Positions 46,345-59,016 of a stretch of DNA of 64,000 bases are shown in pieces; position 1 is the stretch's first letter; every line of letters starts with the position of its first letter. The stretch is from Humulus lupulus (lineage: Eukaryota; Streptophyta; Magnoliopsida; Rosales; Cannabaceae): assembly GCF_963169125.1 (NCBI RefSeq), contig NC_084802.1, positions 116,192,903 through 116,256,902 on the forward strand, written 5' to 3'. The position numbers and the translations under genes are program-made. The notes beneath the pieces were generated by a model, which searched no databases, was not told where the DNA came from, and worked only from the letters and a program-made list of their open reading frames with translations.

Positions 46345-47880
46345 TGGGAACATTACTTTGGGGATTTAGCTATGTTTGGATAGGATTTTGGTGGGTTTTT
46401 GGCTTGAAGAAAATGGGGAAATTTCTGAGTTTTCATGTCGAGTCGCAGCTCTTTTCTTAGGGCATTGCGACTCGCGTGAACGAGAAGGAGAAGGAGGTGT
46501 TGTCAGCCCATTTGAGTCTCGACGCGTGTCAAAACAGAGGAGAGCCTTGGGCTCTCTGACTTGGGGCTGGTCGCGACTCTTTTGTTGTGAGCCGCAACAC
46601 TTGAAGGGTTTCTGAGTCTCGAGAGGGTTTTAAGTGCGGGAACTCAAACCTAAGGGCTCAGGATCGATCCTGCTACCCGATTTAGTAGAATTTGACGTCC
46701 CGGAGGCTAGGACTCGGTCCTGAAGCCTTTATTTGCTCGTTTTTTACGAGATTCTCTATTGGTTGTGACTAGGTTATTGCTAGGGGCTCAGAACCGGGAT
46801 CATGCTCGAGGGTTGGACCTAAGGTAAGAAAACTTCACCCAATACGTGATATATGTGATTATGGCTTGGCCTTGTTGTTGGTTATAACTGTGAATATGGC
46901 TCAGGCCCCTGAGAATGAACGTGATTAAGTTATGTTTGTACTTGTTGATTAAACATGCTTGAATGCTTTGTGTCTTGATAATTGGTTAATAATTGCTAGC
47001 ATTGTCTACGTAGTTAGAGCTCGACCCCATTATGGAACATGGTCACTACTATGTTTGCATTTAATTGGTTAACATACCACGATTAATATGCATGCATACT
47101 TGTATTGTCTAAAGTATGATTATCTATATCTGTAACTATTTGTCTGGGTATCAGAATATTTGGTAAAGGCCTTGACTTATTACACAAGGGCGGCAATAAC
47201 GCCATACATCCTGGTCGAGAGGCTTAGTCCCAATCAGGGACGTACTATTACGTTGGTCGACCCTATGGTCATTGGAAAAGAAAGCGCTTGGTTAGCTCTA
47301 TGGCTAGTTACTTAGAGCTAAGGGCAAGGGCCCCAAGGGACTCTATGGTCACATAGTTAGGGCATATGGCCCCGGGTTGATCCTATGGTAATTTATTTGT
47401 AATTGTATGCATCGATGGGTAGGTTATTACTATTTGGCATGCTAGATATGTATCTGGAATATGTATTTAATGTTCATGCACATGTTTAAGTTTTCTTGCT
47501 GAGCCTTGGCTCACAGGTGCAATATGGTGAAGGTAAGTGGAAAGGAAAGCTAGACCAGCCATGAGTTAGAGAGCTTTGGTGGTGGTGTGTACATATGCGG
47601 CTACTCGACCACCACGTCGGAGGATATCTCAAAGGAACTAGGGTTGTATCTCTTATTTCGCTTCTTAGGCCAGTTGGTTGTAACTTTTGACTTGAATACA
47701 CACTTTTAAACATTTGTTTGTATCATTTTGGGATCCCATGTATGTACAAAACTTTTAAATAAAAAGTCAATGTTCCATTTGACCAAAATTTTGAACCCTA
47801 ACCCTAGTCACTAACCTTAGTTACACGTTTATAACCAAGGGAATTGATTAGAAAGTCTAGCACTATTTAAAGTACACTGT

Positions 47881-48240
47881 CACTACTACAAAATACCATT
47901 TGCGGGACACTTTTTAAGGACACGCACCTAAATGCAAGTCCTTAAAAATATTTATAGAGTTTTTAGGATACTCATTGAGAGTCCTGAGAAAACACAATTT
48001 AGGACTCGCAATGAGTATCCTAAAAGAATATGCGAATCCTAAAAAAATTTGGGCTAAAAAATAAGTGTTTTACTTAATAATTTTAAGGACTTGCTTTGGG
48101 AGTCCTTAATACTCTTTTAGGACTCGCAATGAGTGTCCTAAAAGAATATGCGAGTCCTAAAAAATCTGGGCTAAAATATAAGTGTGTTACTTAATAATTT
48201 TAAAGACTTGCTTTGGGAGTCCTTAAAATTGTTATGTATA
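47881..48240 (+). repeat. CACTA 5' terminal and subterminal repeats
   Basis: It comprises the terminal inverted repeat at 47881-47897 and copies of TTAGGACTCGCAATGAG and its complement. A unit of about 118 bp (48003-48120) is duplicated in tandem at about 48121-48235. Confidence 0.8.
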
Positions 48241-49149
48241 ACACTTAAAAAGCTATCATATTTTTCGAAATTATAGGGTTAAACAATAGAGAAAACTCAT
48301 CAGCACTACACATTTGGGGATTTATTCAAAATCACAACATTTAGGGCTAGTAGAGGTGAACGGCGGCTGTAGGTGAATGGCAGTGACGGTGGTGAACAAC
48401 GCTCGACAGCAGCTGGGTTCTCGGCATCGTTGACATTAACGGTGATAGGCGTTGGTTCTCGTCTCCAGCAGTCTCGCCGGTGGCGTGCTTCTCAGCGTGG
48501 GGTGCTGGTTGCTCACGATTCCAGCAGGTGGTTTCCAGGTATTGTTTTTATTTTATTTCTTTGCTAATATAAATATTTATGTAGTTGTTTATATATATAT
48601 GTAGTATATTGTAAAGAAGGGTGCTGCTACCCACGCTATTAGTTTCTTTTGTTGCTTGTTCTATCTTATAAGCTTTTTTGTTCTTTTAGTACTTCTCTGT
48701 TCCAGTCCCAAGTGTTGTTTCAGTGACTATTTTTTAATTAAACTTAGTTATTGATATGTATTGGTGCTTTTGGTCGAAAGAGTTGAAGATTTATTAGCAG
48801 AACATCTAATTGTCCTCATAATTTATGAAAAATTATCTTTGAATGCAAATTGTTTTCTCATTAAAAAAATAATTGTAAAGAAAAGAAATTGAGCTTGATC
48901 GATCGATGAACCGACCACATCAATAACGATATCATCAATTATTTTGGAACAATCACCAATCACCTATAGATTATGGCCTTGTGCTCTTAAGCCCAAATTA
49001 GGTTCGAGTATAACCCTTTTCCTTTTTATACATATTATTATTATTATTATTATTATATCTGTGTATGTTTATGATTGTCCTCGAATGTTGAGTTGGAAAT
49101 TTATGTTGAGGATTGATCATAGTGACATGTTTGGAGCTATTAAAGTATA

Positions 49150-49195
<46 letters not shown>

Positions 49196-52043
49196 GTTGT
49201 AATATGCAATATATTTTGGAACAATATTTCCCAAATGTCTCTTAGACCATGCAGCAATTATTGTAATATGTATTATATTATTGTAAACTAGGTGCTCTTA
49301 GACCGTGAAATATGGTAAGAACACCTTTAGCCTTTGTTGCCTCCAATTGCAACTCATTTATTTGTATGGATTTCTCAAGGAGTGAGGAGAGAAGTGATAA
49401 GACCCGGGGTAGTTTCATAACTCCTTTGCCTAATCCTTTAAGCCCCAAAGAAAGGATTAGTCTATTGATTCGTGGTTTAATAGTCTTTGGTTGACTATTA
49501 TTATATACTTTCGCTGACAAATTCTTAATATTGAATTGGTAGCTAATTGCAAGAGGTATGTTGCATTTGATATAGTTTTAAAATAATTCAATATTTTACA
49601 ATTTTGAATGATAATTGTATTACTTTAGTGGAGTTTGAATATCTTAGATATGCTATTCGATTTTCTATAGATTTTTTTGTACTTTGTTTTGTGTGGAAAT
49701 ATGAAAATGGTGACTACCACAATGATAAATTTGTGATCCGGGTATTTAACATTTAACCGTAGGTGTACCACTTCCTGCCAGTGATCTAGCTGACTTGTTC
49801 TTCATTAATTTTCACTAATTAATAACTCTTTAATTAAAATAATCAATTAATTAAGGAGAGGACAACATAAATATATATTTATATATTAATTGCAGGTAGT
49901 ATTAGTAGTAGTAGTCATAATGTACGTATAGTAGAACTAGTACTCGCTTTGGGCGTAGCCCTGGGGATTGCAATGCCTACTCCATCAATTCCTCTCACAC
50001 TGTTCATTAATGGTCTTTTCTGGTCTTCTTCGCTCTAAATGATTATAACATATATATTATCACTATATGTGTATAGATTTGTTGTTGTTACACTTAATGG
50101 TGTAGACATAATGAATAGCTAAATGGCTGTAAATATCGCTTGGTGATTGGTGCTCTTAACTGCGTATATTTGCACCATCTATGGATGTGGTCATAATACA
50201 CACTTTGAAGTACAAGCACTATGGTACTTATTGTGTAGAGCTGCACATATAGTTAAAAAAATATATTTAAGTGGGCCAGTTGAGAATTATAGAATTTTCT
50301 TAAAATTCATGAAACATAACCCATGTATTGAATAGTAATTTGCACTAACATAGATATATTTATTAATTGAAAATCAAAGGCAGCAAATCCTCCGAATCAT
50401 AAGGTTGTTTAATAAAAGTGGCCGAGTAAACAGTTCTATATTTGACTCATTTATTTTGCAACTGTAGCCAACAAATTAATTAATTAATGTTAGAATGTGG
50501 AAAATAGTTTAGAATTAGTATGGGATACACGGTAAGAAGTATGACATTTTATCACTAAACCAATTGTTGATAAGTGATAAGTTATAAGTTGTTCAATATA
50601 CCAACACACTTTCTACCTCCGATATTTATTTTTCAATTTTGTGCAATGGAAGAGAAAATGAAGAATAAAAAGAATAGTGAAATTACCGAAGCTGTAGGCA
50701 GCTGCATCAAAATTATAAAATATAAGATTAGTGTGATTGGCTCCTTGTAAAGTTACAGAAACATGAATAATTAAAGGGATTTATATTATAAAATGATAAA
50801 AGTAGGTCTGGTCATGTGACCAGAGTCAGCCAAAACCACTATTGTATAAATTTGATAATAAGATATTAAGTATATATGTGAGTGAAATTATATAATACCA
50901 AAAATTTATATCTTTGTCCCACTAAAATTTTAGAATTATTTTATGATTTTACTATTACATTAAACTTGGTAATCACATTCTAGTTGGTATATATGTGATT
51001 GATTGGATCTTAAAATCAAAATCACTCATGGTGATTTGGATCCAATTTATTATAAAATTTGGATGATTTCATGCATTGCATGGTAAAAACATAACAAAAA
51101 AAATTGGATTTGGATTTGATTAGGTAATATTATGATATCATTCATTATTAGTATATATACCAAGAGAAGAGAGATCAAGGATCTATATTTGATCACATCA
51201 AGGAAATTTCTTTAATTGTTTGCTTTGTTTTGCATAAGTGGAATAATGATGAAGCTAATGTAACTTGTGGCTTACATTTATTCATCTTTCTAGTATTGTT
51301 GAAAATAATGCATATAAACACAAACCATTATTATTATCATACGAGCAACTTTTTGCATGCCTTGAATATATAATATAATTAGACACACACACACAGAAAA
51401 TATGTCTAAATAAAAAAAAAGCTCTTAAAGTGTTCATTAGACAAATAATAGTTGTTGATACAAGTGTGACTTGTAAAAGAATATACAAGTATGTATGCAT
51501 ATATTTGTTGTGTTGATTTTAACCTTTTTAAAAGAGCATGTTAACATCTGAAATTTTTCTTGTTTTATAATGTTGATTAAAATGAATAGGTTAATATTTT
51601 GATTTGTCTTAATGCATTGGATTGGTAGCTAATTGCAAGAGGCATGTTGCATTTGATTTAGTTTTAAAAAATTTCAATATTTTACAATTTTGAATGATAA
51701 CTGTGCTACTTTAGTGGAGTTTGAATATCTTAGATATTCATCTGTAGTGAAGTAGGTTATGGGAATTGTGTTCTTCGGTGATAACGGAAGATTGACAACT
51801 TGCATGTCTTAGTGAAGTAGGTTCTGAGAATTTTGTGTGCTGCAGTGATATATGGATGGAAATCTGTGTGTTTTTTGATTTGTTTGACATGTTGGCGTTG
51901 ATTGTGACAAATGGTTAGGCTAGTAAATTAGGGGATATGCTGTCTGATTTTCTATAGATTTTCTTGTACTTAGTTTTGTTTTGTATGTTTATTTTATTTT
52001 ATTTTCTTAATTTTAATTTTTTATTAAAACAAATAGGCGCAAT
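48241..52043 (+). other. CACTA 5' noncoding region with microsatellites and an internal duplication
   Basis: This long AT-rich leader or first intron precedes the transposase ATG. It holds (ATT)n runs at about 49024-49056 and 49147-49196. A direct repeat lies at about 49526-49690 and again, split, at about 51616-51740 and 51935-51985. A possible exon-like segment sits at 49895-50037. The long polyasparagine frame on the minus strand is only the microsatellite. A splice acceptor (AAATAG) precedes the transposase start. Confidence 0.65.
49895..50037 (+). other. Exon-like segment inside the CACTA leader, unassigned
   Basis: After an acceptor-like TTAATTGCAG, an open frame of 47 codons ends at a TAA at 50036-50038. 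It contains a hydrophobic stretch (ELVLALGVALGIAMPTPS) and is more GC-rich than its surroundings. CACTA elements are known to capture pieces of host genes, and this could be one. I do not recognise the protein, and chance cannot be ruled out. Confidence 0.3.
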
Positions 52044-55000
52044 ATGGAAAAAGAATGGTGCCAGCTGATAGGTTGTCAGTAGAATATATAAAAGGGGTCG
52101 ATGAGTTTCTTAAATTTAGTTTGGATCATGCCAAAGATCTAAACTATATTTGTTGTCCTTGTAATAAGTGTGTAAATATGAAAAAGATGACAGCCACAAT
52201 GATAAAAGAGCACTTATATTTTCACGGGATAGACAAAAGTTATAAAATATGGTATTGGCATGGTGAAGAGCTTCATGTTACTCCGGACCCTCCTATGATG
52301 AATGAAGTTCGGAATTATAGGCAATTGGATTGTGAGGATAATTTAGATGAAATGATTGATGATGCATATTAATGAATCAGAAGTAGATCCCGTTAAGTTT
52401 GAAAATCTTCTTAATGACACTGAAAAGCCGATTTACTCTGGTTGCACTAAATTTAGAAAGTTGTCAGCCCTTCTTAGATTGTACAATATAAAAGCCAAAA
52501 ATGGATGAAGTGATAAGAGTTTCACAAAATTGTTAGTTTTTTTTAATGATTTACTGCCTGAAGAAAACGAGATGCCCGTATCATTTTACGAGGCTAAGAA
52601 AATTATGTGCTCATTAGGCTTGCAATATGAAAAAAATACATGCTTGTCCTAATAATTGCGTATTATATCGGGATAGCCTTGTAGATGCGAATTCGTGTCC
52701 TACTTGTGGTGTGTCCAGATGGCAAAAGAAAAGGAATTTAGAGGAAGTTAAGGAAGGAGTACCAGCAAAAGTTTTGTGGTATATTCCTCCAATTCCTCGT
52801 TTGATTCGATTTTATCGAAATGTTGAACATGCTAAGAATTTGACTTGGTATTCAAATGAGAGAATAAAGGACGGTAGACTTAGACATCTTGCTGACTCAC
52901 CAGCGTGGAAGAAAGTGGATTTTGAATGGCCTTCATTTGCCAATGAACCTAGAAATATTCGTCTAGCTCTTTCTATAGATAGAATTAATCCTCATAATTC
53001 TTTCAGTAGTAAGTATAGTTGTTGGCCTGTTATGCTAGTCATATATAATTTACCGCCATGGCTTTGTATGAAAAGGATGTTTACCTTACTGACCTTACTA
53101 ATATCTGGACCTAAACAACCTGGTAACAATATTAACATCTACTTAGCTCCCCTAATTGATGACTTGAAAACTTTATGGAATGAAAGAGTTAGGGCTTATG
53201 ATGCATACCGAAAAGAAGAATTTACCCTTCGAGCGGTGTTGTTTGGACAATCAACGACTTCCCCGCTTATGGAAATTTATCTGGTTACAGTGTAAAAGGA
53301 TACAAAGCTTGTCCTATTTGTGAGGAGAAGACTTTCTCTCAATATTTGAAACATTCCCGCAAGGTGTGCTATATGGGACATAGAAAATTCTTGCCCCGAA
53401 GACATTATTTTAGAACTTGGAAAAATGCATTCAATGGTGAATAAGAGTTTGGTTTGGCTCCAGTTCCTTTGACTTGGAATGAAGTACTTAATGAAGTATC
53501 TGTAATTCAGTTTAAGGTAGGAAAACCTATTGTTTGTCCAATTAAGAAGATGAAGGGTCGTGGAAAGAGTGTTGGCAAGGTTACGACTGAAGTTAGTTTG
53601 ACTAGTGTGGATGAGTCTACAAGTCCTTGGAAGAAAAAATCAATTTTCTTTGAGCTTGAATATTGGGAAAACTTACTTTTATGACATAATTTAGATGTTA
53701 TGCACATTGAGAAAAATGTGTGTGATAGTCTAATAGGAACTTTGTTAAATATTCCTAGTAAAAGTAAGGACGGTATTAAAGCTCGGAAAGACTTGGCTGC
53801 AATGGGCTTACGAAAAAAGCTACATCCAAAAGCTGGCCCTAACAGAACATTTTTACCAGCAGCTTGTTACACACTCACTAAGGATGAGAAAAAAGAAATT
53901 TGCGGTTGTTTATACAATATTAAAGTTCCAGAAGGGTATTCTTCAAACATAAGAACATTGGTGGATATGAAGAATTTGAATTTGGTCGGCATGAAATCTC
54001 ATGATTGTCATGTCTTATTCCAACACATTCTACCTGTGGCTATTCGTGGTGTGCTACCTAGAAAGGTTTGAGAGATAATCACACGGATGTGTTTGTTTTT
54101 CAAGTATTTATGTTGTAAGACGATTGATGTTTCAACGTTGGACAATTTACAAGTGGAGATTGCTATAATCTTGTGTTACTTAGAGAGATTCTTCCCACCT
54201 TCTTTTTTTGACATAATGGTGCATCTTACAGTCCATTTGGTTAGAGATATTAAACTATGCGGACCTATTTATTTAAGATGGATGTATCCCTTTGAGCGAT
54301 ACATGAAGATTCTTAAGAGTTATGTTAGAAATAGAAGTAGACCCGAAGGATGTATTGTTGAATGCTATATTGCAGAAGAAGTCATTGAATTTTGTTCATA
54401 ATATTTGCATAGTGTGACAAGCGTGGGCGATCAATCTACATTAAATAAAAGTAATGGTGGTTATGGTGGAAAAGGTGTTGTTATATGCTCAATAACTCAA
54501 GATGAAAGACATGAAGCACACTGTCTTGTATTGCAAAACATTGATGAGATTCAACCTTACATCGAGTAAGTTATCTTAGACAGTATGATATCATAAAACA
54601 TTGTTGTGATATTTGTATTGATTCATACTAATTTTGTATACATTTATGAAGGAATCATTTTTTTTTGGCTTCGGAAAAAGTATCCATCTAAGTCAAAGAA
54701 CCAATAAGGATCCAAGATGAACACTATCGTACGTTTAGTACTTGGTTAGAGAACAAGGTATTGATTTGAGTAGATAATTTTAAATCTTTGTTTTGATTGC
54801 ATGACATGTTATTAATTATTATTTCATTTTTTGTTTTTAACAAAGGTTGCAATTGAAGTGACCCACACATCAAGTCATGTGTTGGACATAGTTAAGTGGA
54901 TTTCTCGTGGTCCTTCTCTGAATGTGTTTAAGTACCCATCATACATCGTCAATGGTACTCAATTCAATACTTTGGAACGAGATAATGTAAGAACCACACA

Positions 55001-55499
55001 TAATAGTGGAGTTTGTATTGTAGCAAAAACTTTGCAAATCTCTAGTTAAAGGACAAAAATCCTGTAGAGTGTGATATGACATTTTATGGAGTAATCCAAG
55101 AAATTTGGGAATTAGATTATACTACAACTAGAGTGCCAGTCTTCTTATGTGATTGGGTGAAAAGTGACAAGGGAGTAAAGGTTGATGCTTTTGGTTTTAC
55201 TTCAGTTGATTTAAATCGAATTGGGCACAAAAATGATCGTTTCATAATGGCAACACAAGCCAAACTAGTTTTTTTATGTGAATGATCTGTTAGAAAAGCA
55301 ATGGTCAATCGTGGTTCCTACTCAACCGATAGATTGGAGAGACAAAGAGAATGATTTACATGACTTACCACTCCTTCAACAGCCTGTCACAATTCCCGAA
55401 CCACAGCTTATCGAATACCCTATTGATGATGGTGTAGATGACGATGATATTTGTTTGCGTTTTGATGGTCACGGTGTATGGGTTGATCATATACTGTGA
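52044..55499 (+). pseudogene. CACTA transposase TNP2 (Transpos_assoc, Transposase_21, DUF4218, DUF4216)
   Basis: This is the DDE-type transposase that cuts CACTA ends. The likely start is the ATG at 52044 (MEKEW); one base seems lost about five codons later, so the open frame begins at 52055. Domains in order: Transpos_assoc (YICCPCNKCVN, HLYFHGIDKSYKIWYWHGE; 52080-52270), linker (CTKFRKLSALLRLYNIKA), Transposase_21 (HACPNNCVLYRDS, SCPTCGVSRW, then CWPVMLVIYNLPPWLCMK, up to about 53300), HNLDVMHIEKNVCDSLIGT (53690), DUF4218 (CYLERFFPPSFFDIMVHL, GPIYLRWMYPFERYMK; 54165-54310) and DUF4216 (NSGVCIVAKT, VFLCDWV; 54835-55290). The tail ends at 55497-55499. Introns lie near 54567-54650 and 54760-54845. 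Stops at 52370, about 52507, 53294, 53444, 53682 and 54069, and several frameshifts, make it non-functional. Confidence 0.85.
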
Positions 55500-55619
55500 T
55501 AAATGTTGACTTGTTTTTTTCTTCTTCTAAAGGTTGGATTTTTTTCATTTTATATTTAATTTTCGAATCATGTTGACGATTGTCTATTAACATTGTTTAT
55601 AATAATTTCCTTTTCAGAT

Positions 55620-57330
55620 ATTTCCATGGCTGATCCAGGAGGTTTTGATGATGATTGTCCACTTCCTAGACTTGAGTGAAGGTGTTAAGGTACCGATCAA
55701 GTTCAATGAATATGGACAAGTGATCAGTACAATGAGATCAAAATTGGGATCAATGATCGGATCAACTATAAAGAGGTGTGCTTCAATCACACATGCGAGC
55801 TGGGATAAAGTCCCTAAATCAGACAAAGAAATTTTTTGGGAAATCATTATGGTATTTTCTCTATCATTATAATATATGTTGTTTGTATTTTTAATGTAGA
55901 CTAACGATATTTATTTTTTTCAATTGTAGGCTACAATTGACATAGACTATAAAGCAAACAGAAAAATTATGTCAAGGGTGGCAAAACGATGGAGATCATT
56001 CAAATCCTATCTGACTAAGGTATGCATCTATGATGTGCTTGATGCAAATCCGACCATCAAGACGTTCAGAATGCCAAGAGGTTACTCACAGTTGATCACT
56101 AAAACAGAATGGGATGAGTTCTGTGTTTCGCGCATGACTGATGATTGGAAGAAAAAAAGAAAAATACATCAAGATTGTCGAAAAATAAAAAAAAAAACAC
56201 GACCATCATATGTCACGAGGTGGGTATTTGTTGGCACTGGAAAGGCTACAACAAAAAAATTTGGACTCGAGGTGTTTGAAATCGACAGGTCACAGTTATG
56301 GTTGGTGGGACATTCTAACAAAAAGGGTGAGCTGGTTGGTACCGAGGCAACAAGCGTAGCTCGCAACATAGTAAGTGTACTACATTTTATATGATTGGAT
56401 TACTTATTTTTAATGAGAATAACTATATTTCTATATTTTGTTTGCAAGAGCACTATACTAAGCTCATGAGTGAAGGAAAATTTGAACCTGATGGGTCTAA
56501 GGATGTGCTTACTATGGCATTAGGCACCACTGAGAGCAGAGGGCGAGTGAGGGGTATTGGGCTCGGTATAACGCCTAGCCAATTCTGGAAAACCCCACTA
56601 TCTAGTAAGAAAAAGGGAAAAGAGTTTGAGGCTTCCTCAGTTGAGGCTCGATTTGCAATGATCGAAGAAAAATACCATCAACAAGAAGAAATAATGAAAC
56701 AACAACAGGAAATGATCAAAAGACAAGAGGGAATGATGCGACAATTTATGGAACAAATGAAAGGACAACATAGTAGCTTTGGAGGATCACCCATAGATCA
56801 GGTGACACCATCTCATCAGGCATCACCCAAATCGCAGCATCAACCTCTAGCACCCCCGCCCCCACAACTAGAAAAGGCACCTGTGTTTATCCCCACTCCT
56901 GGCTCAAATCAGGTATAGCTTTATCTTTTTAAAATCTAAATTTGTGAACTTGTATAACATATTTATACATATCTAAATATGTGCAGGATAAAATGATTGA
57001 ATGCAAATTTGCATTAGGCTCTATCACCAACATCGTTGGTAGGGGATACATTCTAGTTACTAGTAGCTCAGACATCCATGGAGAAAACATAGGCGAAAAC
57101 TACCGTGGTGCAATTGAGTTTGCTGACCAACCTGATGCTCTACTTTTTAACTTGATCCCTAACAGTGAGATTTATACAGTCAAACAAGCTATTGGGAGTT
57201 TGATACATTGGCCCAAGTCGCTAGTCATCTTCAATGGAGCGACACATGTAATTCTTTTAAGACTATTAAATTTTTATTTACTTATTCTATTATTAATTAT
57301 TTGTTGTGGGTTTATTAGGAGGTCTTGAAA
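55620..57330 (+). pseudogene. CACTA second gene: Transposase_24 (Ptta/En/Spm) protein with coiled coil
   Basis: The exon at 55620-55850 includes KVPIKFNEYGQ and ASWDKVPKSDKEIFW. The exon at about 55930-56370 has the plant transposase signature (RVAKRWRSFKSYLTK, TKTEWDEFCVSRMTDDW). The exon at about 56448-56918 has a glutamine-rich coiled coil (YHQQEEIMKQQQEMIKR) and a proline-rich end. The exon at about 56987-57250 (CKFALGSITNIVGRG, IHGENIGENYRGA) is the small domain often found just before the Ulp1 part in such proteins. One frame change near 55670 is seen. The family is thought to bind subterminal repeats together with TNP2; that role is inferred here. Confidence 0.75.
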
Positions 57331-57474
57331 AAAAAGGAAAGCAAGTTGGGAAAAAACTTCTCTACCATTAGCACCACAAACTCAAAAACTAGTTCCAAAA
57401 TGAGCGTCTAAGGAGTCATTGTCACAAGAGGTGTAAACACCATCTCCATTGTCGCCTAAGTGAAGACAAGTATA

Positions 57475-58600
57475 TGAAATCGTAAATGATTGGCCTAAAC
57501 ATGATTATGCCGTTGAAGTGTCCATTGACTTTGATGTGTTTCGCCATGCTTGTGAATACTTTGCTCTATTTCGGGATGAAATACTTGAATTTTGTAGAAA
57601 TGAGATGATTGGACAATCATGTATTGTCTTCTACATCAGGTATGCTCTATATGAAGTTAATAATATTTATTGTAAGGATTTTCTTTCATCAACTATTTAG
57701 TTTTCTTTTTAATTAATTATATTTGTTGGTAGGATTTTGTACCAAACAATATTATTAGACGAGGAAAAGAGAGGATCATTGTTGTTTATGAATCCGAATA
57801 AGGTTTCTACTTCCGTGACTCGTGCAGATAGTCGTGCTCAAGCTTTATGTGATAGGATGTTATATTACACGTCTAAAAAGCATGATTGGATAGTTATGCC
57901 TTATAACCATGGGTAAGTTTAATTAATATGCTTTTCATTGATACAAACAAATAGAATTTCAAGTTAACAACTTTGTAATACTTGTTCTTTCAACAGGGAG
58001 AATTGGATGTTATATTTATTATATCACAATTGGCATTATTGTTGTTTTCTCAATCCTCTCAATGCACCATTAGATAACAGGACAGCCATCAAGGAGACCA
58101 TCATTGATGCATTTGAGATGTATTTCACAGAAAGAATGAATGCACGTCAAAAGATCAACAAACGCTCATCGGGAGTAATGTATTTCCAACCTATGGTATG
58201 TTTCTATTTGTTTAGTTTATGTATATGTAAAGAGGTTTAAGATATTTAATACTAAGAATTGTACATGTATTACCAATCTTTATATAGTGTCGTAAACAAC
58301 CAAACAATATCGACTGCGGATATTACGTTATGAGGATGATGAAGAATGTACTTATCAATGCCCCTCATATCAAACATTTCTTGTCGAAACAGGTAACAAA
58401 CAATATACAACTACATAATATTAATCTAGTATAATTTTTGTATATGCTTTGAATTTATTACCACTAATATAATTCTAATTAAAGTTTTGTTTCTTTTTTT
58501 TTTTCAGTTCACCTCTGACAAATCATATACTACTCAAGAAATTGACGAAGTTCGAGAAGAATGGGCAATGCCATTTTTACAATTGGTTAGAGCAAAATGA
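57475..58600 (+). pseudogene. CACTA Ulp1-like cysteine protease domain (C48)
   Basis: The exons are about 57475-57640, 57733-57912, 57997-58196, 58288-58392 and 58508-58600, with GT…AG introns and a TGA stop at 58598-58600. The catalytic Cys is in NNIDCGYYVM (near 58305) with the usual preceding Gln region (CRKQPNN). The block that normally has the catalytic His before Trp (HW) reads GENWMLYLLYH, with Asn where His is expected, near 58000. If the alignment is right, protease activity is lost. It is either the last part of the Transposase_24 gene or a separate gene; the layout matches the protease end at 1-525. Confidence 0.78.
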
Positions 58601-58769
58601 ATGATGTTATAGCTAGCAAATTACAATACATGTTCATAAATTTTAAATTTCTTTCGCAAAAATATTTTGCCATTTTTTTAGTATTTTCTTTTCAAATTTC
58701 TTTTAATACATTTTGACACTCAAAGGGATATATATTTTTAAATCAAAATGAAAATTGTAGCTGCAATTT

Positions 58770-59016
58770 TAAAAAAAAAAAAACTTTGAAGGGCATGCAA
58801 AGCGAGTCCTAAAAAATTACTTAAAGACAATCAACGAGATTTTTTAGCACTCGTGTTGCGAGTCCTAAAAACATTCTTGCGAGTCCTAAAAAATTACTTA
58901 AAGGCACTCAACCCAATTTTTTAGGACTTGCGTTGCGAGTCCTAAAAACATTTTTTTAGGACTCGAGTTGCGAGTCCTAAAAACTTAATTAAAGGCACTC
59001 AACCAGATTTTTTAGG
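58770..59016 (+). repeat. CACTA 3' subterminal repeats, terminus missing
   Basis: Palindromic units of the type TTTTTAGGACTCG…CGAGTCCTAAAAA recur at least five times, matching the 5' subterminal motif. The array ends abruptly at about 59016 without a CACTA terminus. Confidence 0.8.

Larger units (their letters stand above)
42427..47880 (+). repeat. 5' LTR of the composite, interrupted by plastid DNA
   Basis: LTR sequence lies at 42427-43270 and 46345-47880, about 2.38 kb in total. It aligns with 59017-60878 and, in reverse, with the LTRs of the 22.6-40 kb array. The last 30 or so bases expected at its 3' end are missing, because the CACTA terminus begins at 47881. Confidence 0.82.
47881..59016 (+). 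mobile_element. CACTA (En/Spm) transposon, 5' end intact, 3' end lost
   Basis: It begins with the terminus CACTACTACAAAATACC at 47881 and carries subterminal repeats based on GGACTCGC…GCGAGTCC at both sides. Coding regions for TNP2-type transposase, a Transposase_24 protein and a Ulp1-like protease lie between. The matching 3' terminus (GGTATTTTGTAGTAGTG) is not present; subterminal sequence runs directly into the middle of an LTR near 59017. The element is therefore truncated and cannot excise by itself. Confidence 0.83.

Noticed and set aside
48998..49234. Minus-strand ORF with a long Asn run
   Set aside because: It is the (ATT)n microsatellite read in one frame.
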